64,000 bases of DNA, from contig NZ_PGFH01000001.1 of the NCBI RefSeq assembly GCF_002797685.1, forward strand, positions 62,001 to 126,000, given 5' to 3'. The DNA comes from Salinibacterium amurskyense. Lineage in GTDB: Bacteria; Actinomycetota; Actinomycetes; Actinomycetales; Microbacteriaceae. Under the pieces are notes generated by a model that saw only the letters and a list, made by a program, of their open reading frames with translations, was not told the DNA's origin and did not search any database. This document shows, piece by piece, positions 34,323 through 43,120 of the stretch. Each line of letters opens with the position of its first letter. The first letter of the stretch is position 1. The translations under genes were made by a program, and so were the position numbers.

Positions 34323-35422
34323 CCCCCGAACAGGTCGCTCGCGACAGTCTTGTACACCGACTCCGGGTTCGAGGGGTGGTAGATGCCGGCGAGCACATCG
34401 CGTTGCAGCCGCGAGAGTTCGCTCGTGCTGCGGAAGGCTCCTCCCCCGGCTGAGCGCATCACCTGGTCGACAACGTGGCGTGCGGTTTCGATGCTGCGGT
34501 GCTTCACACCGGTCAGTTTGCGGAACCACCCAGCCCCGTGATCCACGAGCCCATCAACGTCATCGACGATGCTGTGCAACTGGGGTTCAATCGCGTCGAG
34601 CGCAAGGGCGGCATCCGCCATGCGCCACCGCAGATCCGGATGCTCGGAGTACGCCTCACCATTGATGGCCGAGCTGCGCTGCTGCAGTGCTTCGACCCCG
34701 AGCTCGAGGGCGCGGTCTGCGAGCCCCGCATAGACGGAGGCGATGAGCGGCAAGAAGTTGGCGAACACGGCGAAGATGAACGGATCGGCGTTGGGGCCGA
34801 CAGGCAGCACGCGGGCGACCCGGTTCGCGGGAACGAAGGCGCCATCCAGCACTGTTGTGTGGCTTTGGGTGGCGCGCATGCCGAGGGTGTCCCAGTCGCC
34901 GAGGGAACGCCAGCCGGGTTCATCGCGAGAGATGAAACCATGCACGAGGGTTTCGGTGCCATCGTCGGCGGTGTGCTTACCGAAAAGTCCGAGCTGGGTC
35001 CACGCGGGTGACAGCGACGTGAAGATCTTGGTGCCGGTAAACGCGTAACCGCCCTCGACGGTTTCGGCGGTGGTGAGCGAGTCCCACATGACGAGATCAT
35101 TGCCGGGTTCGCTCAAACCGAAAGCGAAGATTTCGCCGGCTTCGGCATCCGCCAACAACCAGTCGAGGCTCGAGTCACCGCGCTCGCGCAGAGCCCACGC
35201 AACACCGATCCACACGAGGTGCATGTTGATGGCGAGCGCCGTGGCCGGAGCATATGCGGCAAGCAGGCGCTGATCATCCGCAAGCTCACGCAAACTGCGC
35301 GGCTTCAAGTAGCCAACGGCACGCAGCTCTTGCAGGTCTTCGGTGAAGAAGATGTTCTCGCGGTCGTAGCGCGCGGCCCGCGACCGGATGCGATCAAGCA
35401 GTGCTGGGGTGAGTACCGTCAT
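34319..35422 (-). CDS. Acyl-CoA dehydrogenase family protein
   Basis: The 367-residue protein has the FAD-dependent acyl-CoA dehydrogenase fold. A helical N domain comes first, then FAFGLSEPGNDLVMWDSLTTAE and GGYAFTGTKIFTSLSPAW in the middle beta domain, then GDWDTLGMRATQSHTTVLDGAFVP, and a C-terminal four-helix domain containing RSAGGGAFRSTSELSRLQRD. The usual catalytic Glu is not obvious, so it may belong to the DszC/monooxygenase or aberrant dehydrogenase branch. It may be co-transcribed with nothing else, since VOC lies upstream with 28 bases between. Confidence 0.75.
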   Translation of the reverse strand: MTVLTPALLDRIRSRAARYDRENIFFTEDLQELRAVGYLKPRSLRELADDQRLLAAYAPATALAINMHLVWIGVAWALRERGDSSLDWLLADAEAGEIFAFGLSEPGNDLVMWDSLTTAETVEGGYAFTGTKIFTSLSPAWTQLGLFGKHTADDGTETLVHGFISRDEPGWRSLGDWDTLGMRATQSHTTVLDGAFVPANRVARVLPVGPNADPFIFAVFANFLPLIASVYAGLADRALELGVEALQQRSSAINGEAYSEHPDLRWRMADAALALDAIEPQLHSIVDDVDGLVDHGAGWFRKLTGVKHRSIETARHVVDQVMRSAGGGAFRSTSELSRLQRDVLAGIYHPSNPESVYKTVASDLFGG

Positions 35423-35450
35423 GGGTCAACGCTACTGTGCGCGCGTGGCC

Positions 35451-35840
35451 TCAGGCTGAGATAAGGGAAAGCACATTCCCCGCCGGGTCTTTGAACCACG
35501 CGATCTCGGGGCCGTGCCCGCGCATGATGCCCTTCGCGTCCGTGCCGAGGTCGCCCATGAGGTCGCCGTCGTTATAGATCTTGGTGACCACACCCCGCTC
35601 GTTGAGCGCATCGACGGCGGCTTCGACATCCTCCACCGCAAAGTTCAGGATGGTGAAGCTCGCCGGCTCGTGGGTCTCCTTGGGGTAGATGGTCACTTCG
35701 GCACCGCCGGGAAGCGTGAGGCGCAGAGTGCCCATGCCGCCATCGGAGGCTGTGAGCCCCAGCGTCTCGGAGTAAAAGGTTCGAGCCGCGTCGAGGTCGT
35801 TGACGCTGAAGCCAGAAAAAGCGGTGATGGGGGAAAACAT
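35451..35840 (-). CDS. VOC-family (glyoxalase/bleomycin resistance-like) protein
   Basis: The 129-residue protein has two beta-alpha-beta-beta-beta modules: [25 protein letters not shown] in the first, and [23 protein letters not shown] in the second. The C-terminal [17 protein letters not shown] is the usual metal-binding end of the fold. Its function could be glyoxalase-like, dioxygenase-like or drug binding; nothing in the context decides. Length is normal for a single-domain VOC protein. Confidence 0.82.
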   Translation of the reverse strand: MFSPITAFSGFSVNDLDAARTFYSETLGLTASDGGMGTLRLTLPGGAEVTIYPKETHEPASFTILNFAVEDVEAAVDALNERGVVTKIYNDGDLMGDLGTDAKGIMRGHGPEIAWFKDPAGNVLSLISA

Positions 35841-35954
35841 GATGCTCCTTCTCTATCCCTCGCGGGTGGCCGAGGCGCGGCCTGCCTGAGTCGCGCGATG
35901 CGAGGTGACTCGACGCTACGCCGCTGCGCCGCGAACCGCTACAGACAAACAGAC

Positions 35955-36014
35955 CCGCAGCCGCAGCCGCAGCCGCAGCCGCACAGGCTCGCAGGATCGC
36001 AGGATCGCAGGATC
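35955..36014. repeat. Two short tandem repeats
   Basis: CCGCAG is repeated four times plus a partial copy at 35955-35983, and GCAGGATC is repeated three times at 35991-36014. Both lie in the 286-base spacer between the VOC and DoxX genes, outside coding sequence. They look like slippage-prone microsatellites; copy number may vary between strains. Confidence 0.85.
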
Positions 36015-36041
36015 GGCGAACAAACAGCCCCACGCACACAA

Positions 36042-36081
36042 ATGCGGCGTGGGCCTCGGGTAACCCCGGTCCACGCCGCAT
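36042..36081 (-). terminator. Hairpin after DoxX gene
   Basis: ATGCGGCGTGG and CCACGCCGCAT (11 bp, perfect) enclose an 18-base loop that itself contains a CCTCGGG/CCCCGG stem. It lies 46 bases after the DoxX stop and is likely its terminator. Confidence 0.65.
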
Positions 36082-36126
36082 CCGCTGGTGAGCGCTAGGT
36101 GCTCAACTCTGTGTGCTGGTCTCGCT

Positions 36127-36492
36127 TTAGAAACCGGCGAAACGAGCGATTGCTACGAAGAGGGCAAGCAGCAGCAGTACTGCGTTCACGGGGAGCGCCT
36201 TGAACTCGCCGCGACGGGCGTGAATGATCATGGCGACTGCCTGCACGAGCACGAGGCCTACGGCGGCGATCGGGGTGAGGATCGGGAGGATGCCAGTCAG
36301 CACCGGCACGATAAGGCCGATGGCTCCGAGCACTTCGAGAACGCCGACCACCCGCAGGATGGGGATACCAGCGCCTTCAGCCCAGGGGAAGGTCGTGAAG
36401 GCCTTGTCCTTGGCAACGGTGATTTTCTGTCCGCCGGCGGCGAGGTAAGCGAGGGCGAGGAGTCCGGAGACGATCCATACGGCAATAGTCAT
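36127..36492 (-). CDS. DoxX-family membrane protein
   Basis: The 121-residue protein has four hydrophobic segments and the DoxX/DoxD-like segment LAYLAAGGQKITVAK near residues 13-27, followed by FTTFPWAEG. Actinobacterial DoxX proteins have been linked to membrane redox and oxidative-stress functions. It is divergent from the HxlR regulator gene, with a GGTTACT/AGTAACC inverted repeat between them. Confidence 0.8.
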   Translation of the reverse strand: MTIAVWIVSGLLALAYLAAGGQKITVAKDKAFTTFPWAEGAGIPILRVVGVLEVLGAIGLIVPVLTGILPILTPIAAVGLVLVQAVAMIIHARRGEFKALPVNAVLLLLALFVAIARFAGF

Positions 36493-36570
36493 TGGTTTTC
36501 TTTCTTTTCAGTACGAGTTGTGGTCAAGATCTGGGCCCGGTTACCTAACGGAACTGTGACAGTTACCATT

Positions 36571-36595
36571 GGTTACTCAGGCAGTATTAGTAACC
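36571..36595. promoter_or_regulatory. Probable HxlR operator
   Basis: GGTTACT (36571-36577) and AGTAACC (36589-36595) form a 7-bp inverted repeat with an 11-base spacer. A further GGTAACC is at 36632-36638, close to the hxlR start. Between divergent doxX and hxlR genes this is the expected place for an HxlR-binding site. Confidence 0.65.
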
Positions 36596-36650
36596 TAGAC
36601 TGGTTCGAGAGGCCTTACAAAAGGCACACAGAGGTAACCAAGGAGCCACC

Positions 36651-37049
36651 ATGGCCATGCGTGAGATGCAAGAGATGTGTGAAGCCCAGCGCGGAACCAT
36701 CGTTCGCGAAGCCCTAGAACGCATCGGCGACAAGTGGACGCTGCTGGTCGTCGGCATGCTCGAGACCGGGCCGCAGCGGTTCACCGTGCTCCGCCAGCGC
36801 GTACCGGGCATCTCGCAGCGCATGCTCACGCGCACCGTGCGCCACCTCGAGCGCGACGGCCTCGTCTCCCGCACCGTCTACTCCGAAATCCCTCCGCGCG
36901 TTGAATATGAGCTCACGGATGTCGGCCGCGAACTTCTGCCGCCGATTCTGGCGATGGCCGATTGGGCCCTCGCCAACTCCGACAGGGTCGAAGAGAGCCG
37001 CCGCGCGTACGACGAGTCCGCCGCTCAATTGGCGGCAGCGAAGCAGTAA
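36651..37049 (+). CDS. HxlR-family regulator
   Basis: The 132-residue protein has the HxlR winged helix: IGDKWTLLVVGMLETGPQRFTVLRQRVPGISQRMLTRTVRHLERDGLVSR spans residues 25-74. A Cys at position 10 lies near the N terminus (EMCEAQ), which in related redox-sensing HxlR proteins is the sensor. AAGGAG sits 5 bases before the ATG. It probably represses the divergent doxX gene. Confidence 0.87.
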   Translation: MAMREMQEMCEAQRGTIVREALERIGDKWTLLVVGMLETGPQRFTVLRQRVPGISQRMLTRTVRHLERDGLVSRTVYSEIPPRVEYELTDVGRELLPPILAMADWALANSDRVEESRRAYDESAAQLAAAKQ

Positions 37050-37144
37050 CCCCCTCGCCCAGCGGGCTAGTACGATTTTGTCTATTAGTTGCGGCAGGAG
37101 TCGCAACACCAAACGCTGGCCCGACGGTGGGTACGAAGGGTTGA

Positions 37145-38422
37145 GTGGTTGTGGTTTCCTCTGACGTGAACGTGGTGCAGACGGGCCGACGCTCTCCAGC
37201 ACAGCGATCACCGGTGAAGTGGCTGCCGTGGGTGAGCCTGGTCGCCGCCGCCGGCGTCATCTCGGTGATGACTGCTCCGGGTCAGACCGCCGGAATCTCC
37301 GTCTTCACCGACCCCCTCATCGCTGAACTCGACGTCTCTCGCACCGGCATTTCCGTCAGCTACTTCTTCGGCACGATCGTCGGCGCCGCCGCCCAACCGT
37401 TCATCGGCCGCGCCCTCGACCGCTTCGGCGCCCGCTACGTCACCATCGTCATCGGCGCCCTGTTCGCGAGCGTGCTGCTCACCCTCAGTTTCGTCGACGG
37501 CATCGCTGGCCTCACCGCCGGGTTCGTTGGTGTGCGGATGCTCGGCCAGGGTGCCCTCAGCCTCGCCGCCACCACGGCGGTCGCCCGCGCCATCACCCAT
37601 CGCCGCGGTCTGGCGCTGGGCATCACGGCCGCCATTGGATCCGCCGGAATCTCCCTCGCCCCCGTCGGCCTCGAACGACTCATCTCGGCCGTCGGCATCC
37701 ACGCTGCCTGGCGCTGGGAAGCCGCGATTGTGCTCGCCGTCGTCGTGCCCCTCGCGTTCATCCTGCCGAAGCGCAGCCGGGCGGCCGCCCAGGCCGAAGA
37801 TCTCTCGACGGCGCAGATCGTCATCCAGAAAGAATCGTGGATGCTCGGCGAAGCCGCCCGCACCGGTATGTTCTGGGTCATCGCGGCCTCTCTCGCCGCC
37901 TCCGGCATGCTGAGCACCGGCCTCGCCTTCCACCAGATCGCGATCCTCGGCGAGCGCGGCCTCACCCCGTTCGAAGCGGCCGCCAACTTTCTCCCGCAAA
38001 CCGTCACAGGCATTGCGGCGACCCTCATCGTCGGCGCTTTCGTCGACCGCGTAAGCCCCAAGCTGTTCGTCATCTTCTCGATGCTCACGCTCGCCGGCTC
38101 ACTGCTGTTGCTCTCCGTCGTCGGCCCCAATGGCACCGCCGTTCTCTACGGTCTCGTGCTCGGCGCGGCCGGCGGAAGCCTGCGCGGGATGGAGGCGGCA
38201 GCCTACGTGCGCTACTACGGCACCGCGCACATCGGCTCCATTCGCGGTGTCACAACCGCGATCGCCCTGGGCTCCACGGCTCTCGGCCCGATCGCCCTCT
38301 CGCTGGCCGTCGACGTGAGCGGCAACTTCACCGAGCCGGCCGTGTGGTTCTCGAGCATCCCGATTGCGGTCGCCGCGCTCGCACTCTTCGTGCGCCCGCC
38401 GCAGCGCCGCGCGGCTGTCTGA
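37145..38422 (+). CDS. MFS transporter
   Basis: This 425-residue major facilitator has about 12 membrane segments. The loop 2-3 motif reads GRALDRFGARYV, and the loop between the halves (about residues 205-235) is charged. It resembles the monocarboxylate/oxalate-formate antiporter-like branch (N-terminal PGQTAGISVFTDPLIAELDVSRTGIS). It starts with GTG, with GAAGGG upstream. The substrate is not evident. Confidence 0.75.
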   Translation: MVVVSSDVNVVQTGRRSPAQRSPVKWLPWVSLVAAAGVISVMTAPGQTAGISVFTDPLIAELDVSRTGISVSYFFGTIVGAAAQPFIGRALDRFGARYVTIVIGALFASVLLTLSFVDGIAGLTAGFVGVRMLGQGALSLAATTAVARAITHRRGLALGITAAIGSAGISLAPVGLERLISAVGIHAAWRWEAAIVLAVVVPLAFILPKRSRAAAQAEDLSTAQIVIQKESWMLGEAARTGMFWVIAASLAASGMLSTGLAFHQIAILGERGLTPFEAAANFLPQTVTGIAATLIVGAFVDRVSPKLFVIFSMLTLAGSLLLLSVVGPNGTAVLYGLVLGAAGGSLRGMEAAAYVRYYGTAHIGSIRGVTTAIALGSTALGPIALSLAVDVSGNFTEPAVWFSSIPIAVAALALFVRPPQRRAAV

Positions 38423-38472
38423 ACGTCTGAACGCTCTCAACCCCCACCCAGCAGAAGCGCGAGAATAGACCC

Positions 38473-38913
38473 ATGAGCACCAACAACCGTCTCAGCGACC
38501 TCGGCATGAAACTCATGAACGGGGTGCACCGCGCGATCCTTGCCGTCTCTGGCGGTCGCCTCGGCTGGACTCTGGGCGGCATGCCCTCACTCGAGCTTCA
38601 CACCACCGGGCGGGTGTCGGGCATCCGCCGCTCAACGATGCTGACGGCGCCCGTGCACAGCAAGGGCCGTTGGGTGATTGTGGCGTCAAAGGGCGGCGAC
38701 GACCGCGACCCGCTTTGGTACCGCAATCTGCAGGCGAATCCGGATGCCGAAATCACCGTTCGCGGACGTACCGTGCCCGTGCGCACTCACACCGCCAGCC
38801 CCGCCGAGAAGGCAGAACTGTGGCCCCAGATTGTGGCCGTGAATTCGCGCTACGCGGAGTACCAGACCAAGACCACGCGCGACATCCCGGTCGTCATTTG
38901 CGAAGAGCGCTAA
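38473..38913 (+). CDS. Deazaflavin (F420)-dependent nitroreductase-family protein
   Basis: The 146-residue protein matches the Ddn-like flavin/deazaflavin split-barrel family. Diagnostic stretches are LELHTTGRVSGIRRSTMLTAPV, WVIVASKGGDDRDPLWYRNLQANPDAEITVRG and the C-terminal YAEYQTKTTRDIPVVI. Such enzymes in actinobacteria use reduced F420 to reduce quinones or nitro compounds. It lies 50 bases after the MFS gene; co-transcription is possible. Confidence 0.85.
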   Translation: MSTNNRLSDLGMKLMNGVHRAILAVSGGRLGWTLGGMPSLELHTTGRVSGIRRSTMLTAPVHSKGRWVIVASKGGDDRDPLWYRNLQANPDAEITVRGRTVPVRTHTASPAEKAELWPQIVAVNSRYAEYQTKTTRDIPVVICEER

Positions 38914-38946
38914 GCGCGCGAACACTGCACCTCAGCGAAAACACGA

Positions 38947-38973
38947 ATGGCCCGCGCTCGTGGCGCAGGCCAT
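38947..38973. terminator. Hairpin after Ddn-like gene
   Basis: ATGGCCCGCGC and GCGCAGGCCAT pair over 11 positions with one mismatch around a 5-base loop, 34 bases after the stop. It is probably a terminator for the plus-strand gene. Confidence 0.6.
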
Positions 38974-39098
38974 CCGTTCTGTTCATTGCGCCATGCGCAT
39001 CTTCGCCGGTGAGCAGCGAAATCTAGGTATCGCGCCGCTCATCGGTGAAATCGAGGCACCCCACGACGCGTAGCGACGAAGCCGAGGTGCCGTGCCGA

Positions 39099-39935
39099 CT
39101 AGCGGCGAAGTTCCAAAGTGCAGCACTTCACGCCGCCGCCGCCGAGCAGCAGCTCGGAGAGGTCGACGCCGATGGGGTTGTAGCCGCGTTCCTTGAGCTG
39201 ACGCTCGAAGTCCTTGGCACGGGCAGCGATAACGACGTTGTAGCCGTCGCTGTAGGAGTTGAGTCCGAGCACTGCCGCATCCTCTTCACTAGCGAGAATG
39301 GCGTCGGGATACAGCGCACGGAGTTTCTCAAGCGAGGGCTCATCGAAGGCGCTCTCGAGGTAGGCAATGTTGGTTTCGTCGAGCTTCGCGATGGCGGTGT
39401 CGACGTGGTAGAAACTCGGGTTAATGAGGTTGAGGGAGACAACGTTGCGACCCGAAAGCTCTGCCAGCTCCCGGTGGCTTTCGACTGAAGTACGGAAGCC
39501 CATGCCTGCAAGGATGTCGTCGCCGACAAGGAGGAAGTCGCCCTCACCCTCATTAACGTTCTGGGGGGAGGCCACGTCGAAGCCGTTGGCGCCGAACCAG
39601 TCCATGTAGGCGGGGCCTTCCGCTTTGCGCTCGTCGTACGTGAAGAGGGCGCCGTAGGCCTTGCCGTCAATTACAAAACCACCGTTGGCGGCGTAGACCA
39701 TGTCGGGCAGGCCGTCGATGGGGTCGATGAGCTCGACGGTGAAACCGAGGTCAATGTAGGTGTCGTACAGCGTCTGCCACTGCTTCACAGCGAGGCTAGT
39801 GTCGGTGGGGTCGTTGGGGTTCATCCACGGGTTGATGCTGTACGTGACCGTAAAGAAGTCAGGACGGCACATCAGCACGGTCTTCGCGGTGGCCTGGCGT
39901 GCAGGCGTGGTCGATTCGGTGTCAGTGATCGTCAT
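39099..39935 (-). CDS. Dimethylarginine dimethylaminohydrolase-like protein
   Basis: The 278-residue protein belongs to the guanidine-modifying (pentein) superfamily. It shows INPWMNP near residue 34, DMVYAANGGFV near residues 77-87, NEGEGDFLLVGDD, the catalytic His region NPSFYHVDTAIA and the nucleophilic Cys in GGGGVKCCTLEL at the C terminus. Family members hydrolyse dimethylarginine or arginine to citrulline; actinobacterial homologues often sit beside an Lrp regulator, as here. Product annotation to a single substrate is not certain; arginine deiminase-like or amidinotransferase activity remain possible. Confidence 0.8.
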   Translation of the reverse strand: MTITDTESTTPARQATAKTVLMCRPDFFTVTYSINPWMNPNDPTDTSLAVKQWQTLYDTYIDLGFTVELIDPIDGLPDMVYAANGGFVIDGKAYGALFTYDERKAEGPAYMDWFGANGFDVASPQNVNEGEGDFLLVGDDILAGMGFRTSVESHRELAELSGRNVVSLNLINPSFYHVDTAIAKLDETNIAYLESAFDEPSLEKLRALYPDAILASEEDAAVLGLNSYSDGYNVVIAARAKDFERQLKERGYNPIGVDLSELLLGGGGVKCCTLELRR

Positions 39936-40038
39936 AGCCCCAGTGTTTCACGCACCTATCCGCAATGTCTCCGCAATCTGCGCACTATTTACGCGCATAC
40001 CCTAGCCAGCGCACAACAATCCGCCGTACGCTGGGTAA

Positions 40039-40476
40039 ATGGACAAGCTGGACGCAGGAATCATCGACATGCTCCGCCTCAATGCCCGCGCAGGCTATGG
40101 AGATATCGGAGAAGCGGTGGGGCTCTCGGCCTCCGCAGTTAAACGGCGCGTCGATCGTCTCGTCGCGAATGGCACCATCCGCGGCTTCACGGTGCAGGTC
40201 GATCCGGCCATCGACGGCATGGGCACCGAGGCGTATGTCGAGCTCTTTTGCCGCGGAAACGTGGCTCCGCACGAACTCAAGCGCATCTTGAGTGCCATTC
40301 CCGAAGTGGTGGATGCCGGAACAGTCAGCGGGTCTGCTGACGCCGTCGTCCACATGCGCTCGCGCGACATCCACTCGCTAGAAGTCGCCCTCGAGCGGCT
40401 GCGCACCGCCACCAACATCGACAACACGCGCAGTTCTATTGTGTTGTCTCGCCTCATTCACCGCCGCTACGAGTGA
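40039..40476 (+). CDS. Lrp/AsnC-family regulator
   Basis: The 145-residue protein has the AsnC-type HTH (LDAGIIDMLRLNARAGYGDIGEAVGLSASAVKRRVDRLVANGTIRGF, residues 3-49) and a C-terminal RAM effector domain. It is divergent from the dimethylargininase gene and likely controls it in response to an amino acid such as arginine or citrulline. The start follows the divergent spacer without a strong ribosome binding site. Confidence 0.87.
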   Translation: MDKLDAGIIDMLRLNARAGYGDIGEAVGLSASAVKRRVDRLVANGTIRGFTVQVDPAIDGMGTEAYVELFCRGNVAPHELKRILSAIPEVVDAGTVSGSADAVVHMRSRDIHSLEVALERLRTATNIDNTRSSIVLSRLIHRRYE

Positions 40477-40568
40477 CTAGCCCGTGTGACGCCATTGCGA
40501 TTTCTTAGATTTGCACCGTGAAATCATCAAAAAACAACGAAATCCGTTCCGTAACACGATCTTAACCA

Positions 40569-40635
40569 TGCAAACCGTTGCACTTCGCTCTGTTTTCCGA
40601 TTGACTACGAGTCACTCGCGAATCAGTTTTCGCGA
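40569..40635. promoter_or_regulatory. Inverted repeats upstream of polyamine importer operon
   Basis: TGCAA-ACCG-TTGCA (40569-40582) and TCGCGAA-TCAGTT-TTCGCGA (40616-40635) are two perfect inverted repeats in the 179-base spacer before the ATPase gene. The second ends just before its ribosome binding site. They may be operator sites; no regulator gene is adjacent in this direction except the Lrp gene. Confidence 0.5.
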
Positions 40636-40655
40636 ACTCGGAGGTGCGCAAGAAC

Positions 40656-41900
40656 GTGACGGTTTCAGCCCAAAACACCATGCCCGCAGGCTCAGCCGCG
40701 GACCATGCGAACGCAGACGCGGCGAACACAAGCGAACCTGAAGGTTCCGTTGTCATTGAGGGCGTGACCAAGAAGTTCGGTGGCGCCGTTGCTGTCGACA
40801 ACATCAGCTTGCACGTGCGCCCCGGTGAGTTCCTCTCTCTGCTCGGCCCCTCGGGCTGCGGCAAGACGACAACACTGCGCATGCTCGCCGGCTTCGAAGA
40901 GCCGACCTCGGGCAGCATCCACATTTCTGGTCAGGATGTCGTGGGCGTTCCTCCCCACAAGCGCAACGTCAACACGGTTTTCCAGGCCTACGCTCTCTTC
41001 CCGCACATGAGCGTGGCGGAGAACGTGGCTTACGGCCTTCGCCAAAAGGGCACGCCTAAGTCGGAGATTCGCGAGCGGGTTAGTGAATCGCTCGATCTCG
41101 TGCAGATGCGCTCGTTCGCCGACCGCAAGCCCACGCAGTTGTCCGGCGGCCAGCAGCAGCGCATCGCGCTCGCCCGGGCCCTCATCAACCGCCCTGCCGT
41201 TCTTCTCCTTGACGAGCCGCTGGGTGCGCTTGACCGCCAACTGCGCGAGGAAATGCAGATCGAGCTCAAGCTTCTGCAGTCACGCCTCGGCATCACCTTC
41301 ATCTTCGTGACGCACGATCAGGGTGAGGCGCTCTCGATGAGCGACCGCATCGCCATCATGCGCAAGGGCCGCATTGAGCAGCTGGATGACGCTGACTCGA
41401 TCTACGACTCCCCCGCGAGCGCCTACGTCGCCGGCTTCATTGGCCAGCAGAACTTCTTGCCGGGCATGATGACGAGCGACCTGAACGTGATGGAATCACC
41501 GTTCGGTGTTCTGCGTTCGGTGATCCCGCATCCAGAACTCGAAGCTGGCGTAGATGCTCAAGCCGCTGTTCGCCCGGAGGCCGTCACGGTCACGGCGACC
41601 GCTGGCACCAGCGCAGCCACCGCCCCCACCGCAGAGAACCGGATCGCGGGCGAAGTGCTCGGAGTTTCTCACCAGGGTGAGACGCTGCAGTTCTTGGTCT
41701 CCATCGGCGACGGCCAGACGCTGCTGTCGCGTGTTCCGCGCCCGACCGCCCCGCGCCTTGCCGTGGGTGACGCGGTGGTGTGCACCTGGGATGCCACCTC
41801 GGTTCATCTCTTCCCCAGCGAGCAAGCAACTCAGGCTCAAGCCGACATTGCCCGCGCCGTTTCTAACCCCGCCCCTCCGACCAGCTCGATCTCGCTTTAA
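40656..41900 (+). CDS. Polyamine-type ABC importer, ATP-binding protein
   Basis: This 414-residue PotA-like ATPase has Walker [28 protein letters not shown] and a H-loop VTHDQ, followed by a C-terminal TOBE domain that reads [15 protein letters not shown]. It energises import of putrescine, spermidine or a similar amine with the three downstream proteins. I chose the GTG at 40656 after GGAGG; the open frame starts at 40644 and an ATG lies at 40680, so the exact start is uncertain. Confidence 0.85.
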   Translation: MTVSAQNTMPAGSAADHANADAANTSEPEGSVVIEGVTKKFGGAVAVDNISLHVRPGEFLSLLGPSGCGKTTTLRMLAGFEEPTSGSIHISGQDVVGVPPHKRNVNTVFQAYALFPHMSVAENVAYGLRQKGTPKSEIRERVSESLDLVQMRSFADRKPTQLSGGQQQRIALARALINRPAVLLLDEPLGALDRQLREEMQIELKLLQSRLGITFIFVTHDQGEALSMSDRIAIMRKGRIEQLDDADSIYDSPASAYVAGFIGQQNFLPGMMTSDLNVMESPFGVLRSVIPHPELEAGVDAQAAVRPEAVTVTATAGTSAATAPTAENRIAGEVLGVSHQGETLQFLVSIGDGQTLLSRVPRPTAPRLAVGDAVVCTWDATSVHLFPSEQATQAQADIARAVSNPAPPTSSISL

Positions 41901-41912
41901 GGGAGCAACCTG

Positions 41913-43094
41913 ATGTCACACGAAAACCCCGTTCGCATTCTCGCTTCGACCGCCGCGACAAAGGTCATGAAGTCTGAGCTCAACCGCCGCCGCTTCTTGG
42001 CGTTGTCGGGCACGACCGCCGGCGCAGCTTTGCTCGCCGCGTGCTCGCCTCAGTCGGGCACCGGCTCCTCTCCTCAGGCCACGGGTGGTGCGCTTGAGGG
42101 GGGCCTTTCCGTCTACAGCTGGGGAGACTACGACGACCCGGATCTGGTCAACGAGTTCACGGCCGACCTCGGCCCGAACGTGACGTTCGACTCGTTCAAC
42201 TCGAACGAAGAGCTGATCTCCAAGCTCGTTGCCGCTCGCGGCACGAGTGGCTACGACATCGTCGTTCCGACCGGCCCGTTCCTTCCCCAGATGATCGAGA
42301 ACGGCCTACTCAGCCCGTTGAACCTCGACCTCATCCCCAACATCAAGCACGTCGACCCCGCATTCTTGGGCCGCGACTGGGACCCGAACAACGAGTACTC
42401 CATCTCAAAGGCGTGGGGCACCACCGGTTTCGTCTACGACAAGACCAAGATCACCCGCGAACTCACGTCGTGGAAAGACTTCATCGACGCCGCCCAGAAC
42501 GAAGCGAGCGGCAAGACGTCTGTTCTCGATGACCCGGCTCCGCTGCTCGGCATTTACTACTGGGCCAACGGCATCGACTGGAACACCACCGACGAGGCTG
42601 ACCTCGCTGCCGCCGAGGAGTTCCTCACCACGCAGCTCGCTCCGCACCTCTCGGCTTTCGACTCTTACCCCGGTGGCGCCGCCATCCCGCAGGCTCAGCA
42701 AATTCTGATGCAGTGCTGGAACGGCGATGCTCGCCTCGGCATCATGGAAAGCGACGAGCCCGAGCGCTGGCAGTGGGTTCTCGGCTCGCCCGACACTGAG
42801 CTCTGGATGGACAACTGGGCTATCGCTGAGGGTGCCACCAACCCCGAAGCCGCTCACGCTTTCATCAACTACGTGCTCACGCCCGAAGCTGCTGTTCGCC
42901 AGCTCGACTACACCGGCTACCAGACCGGAACCAGTGGAATTGAAGACCTCGCTCGCGATGCAGAACTCGAAATGCTCGACCTCGTGTTCTTCGACGAAGA
43001 GACCATCAAGACCATGCACACCCAGACCATCAGCGAAGCACAGCAGCGCATCGTTGAGATCTGGGACAAGACCAAGGTTGCTGCAGGCTCCTAG
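41913..43094 (+). CDS. Polyamine-type ABC importer, Tat lipoprotein binding protein
   Basis: The 393-residue protein resembles PotD/PotF binding proteins. Its N terminus carries a twin-arginine motif NRRRFLALSG and a lipobox LAAC, so it is likely exported folded by Tat and then anchored by lipid. The mature part includes GLSVYSWGDYDDPDLVNEFTAD, GYDIVVPTGPFLPQMIENGLLSPLN and LGSPDTELWMDNWAIAEGATNPEAAHAFINYVLTPEA, typical of the family. AAGGGAG is 7 bases before the ATG. The ligand could be putrescine, spermidine or another cationic amine. Confidence 0.87.
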   Translation: MSHENPVRILASTAATKVMKSELNRRRFLALSGTTAGAALLAACSPQSGTGSSPQATGGALEGGLSVYSWGDYDDPDLVNEFTADLGPNVTFDSFNSNEELISKLVAARGTSGYDIVVPTGPFLPQMIENGLLSPLNLDLIPNIKHVDPAFLGRDWDPNNEYSISKAWGTTGFVYDKTKITRELTSWKDFIDAAQNEASGKTSVLDDPAPLLGIYYWANGIDWNTTDEADLAAAEEFLTTQLAPHLSAFDSYPGGAAIPQAQQILMQCWNGDARLGIMESDEPERWQWVLGSPDTELWMDNWAIAEGATNPEAAHAFINYVLTPEAAVRQLDYTGYQTGTSGIEDLARDAELEMLDLVFFDEETIKTMHTQTISEAQQRIVEIWDKTKVAAGS

Positions 43095-43120
43095 CCTGCG
43101 CTGTTAATCGAGAAGCCAGG

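Noticed and set aside
35955-36014. Short repeats considered as a CRISPR array
   Set aside because: Units are 6-8 bases without spacers of constant length, and no cas gene is present.
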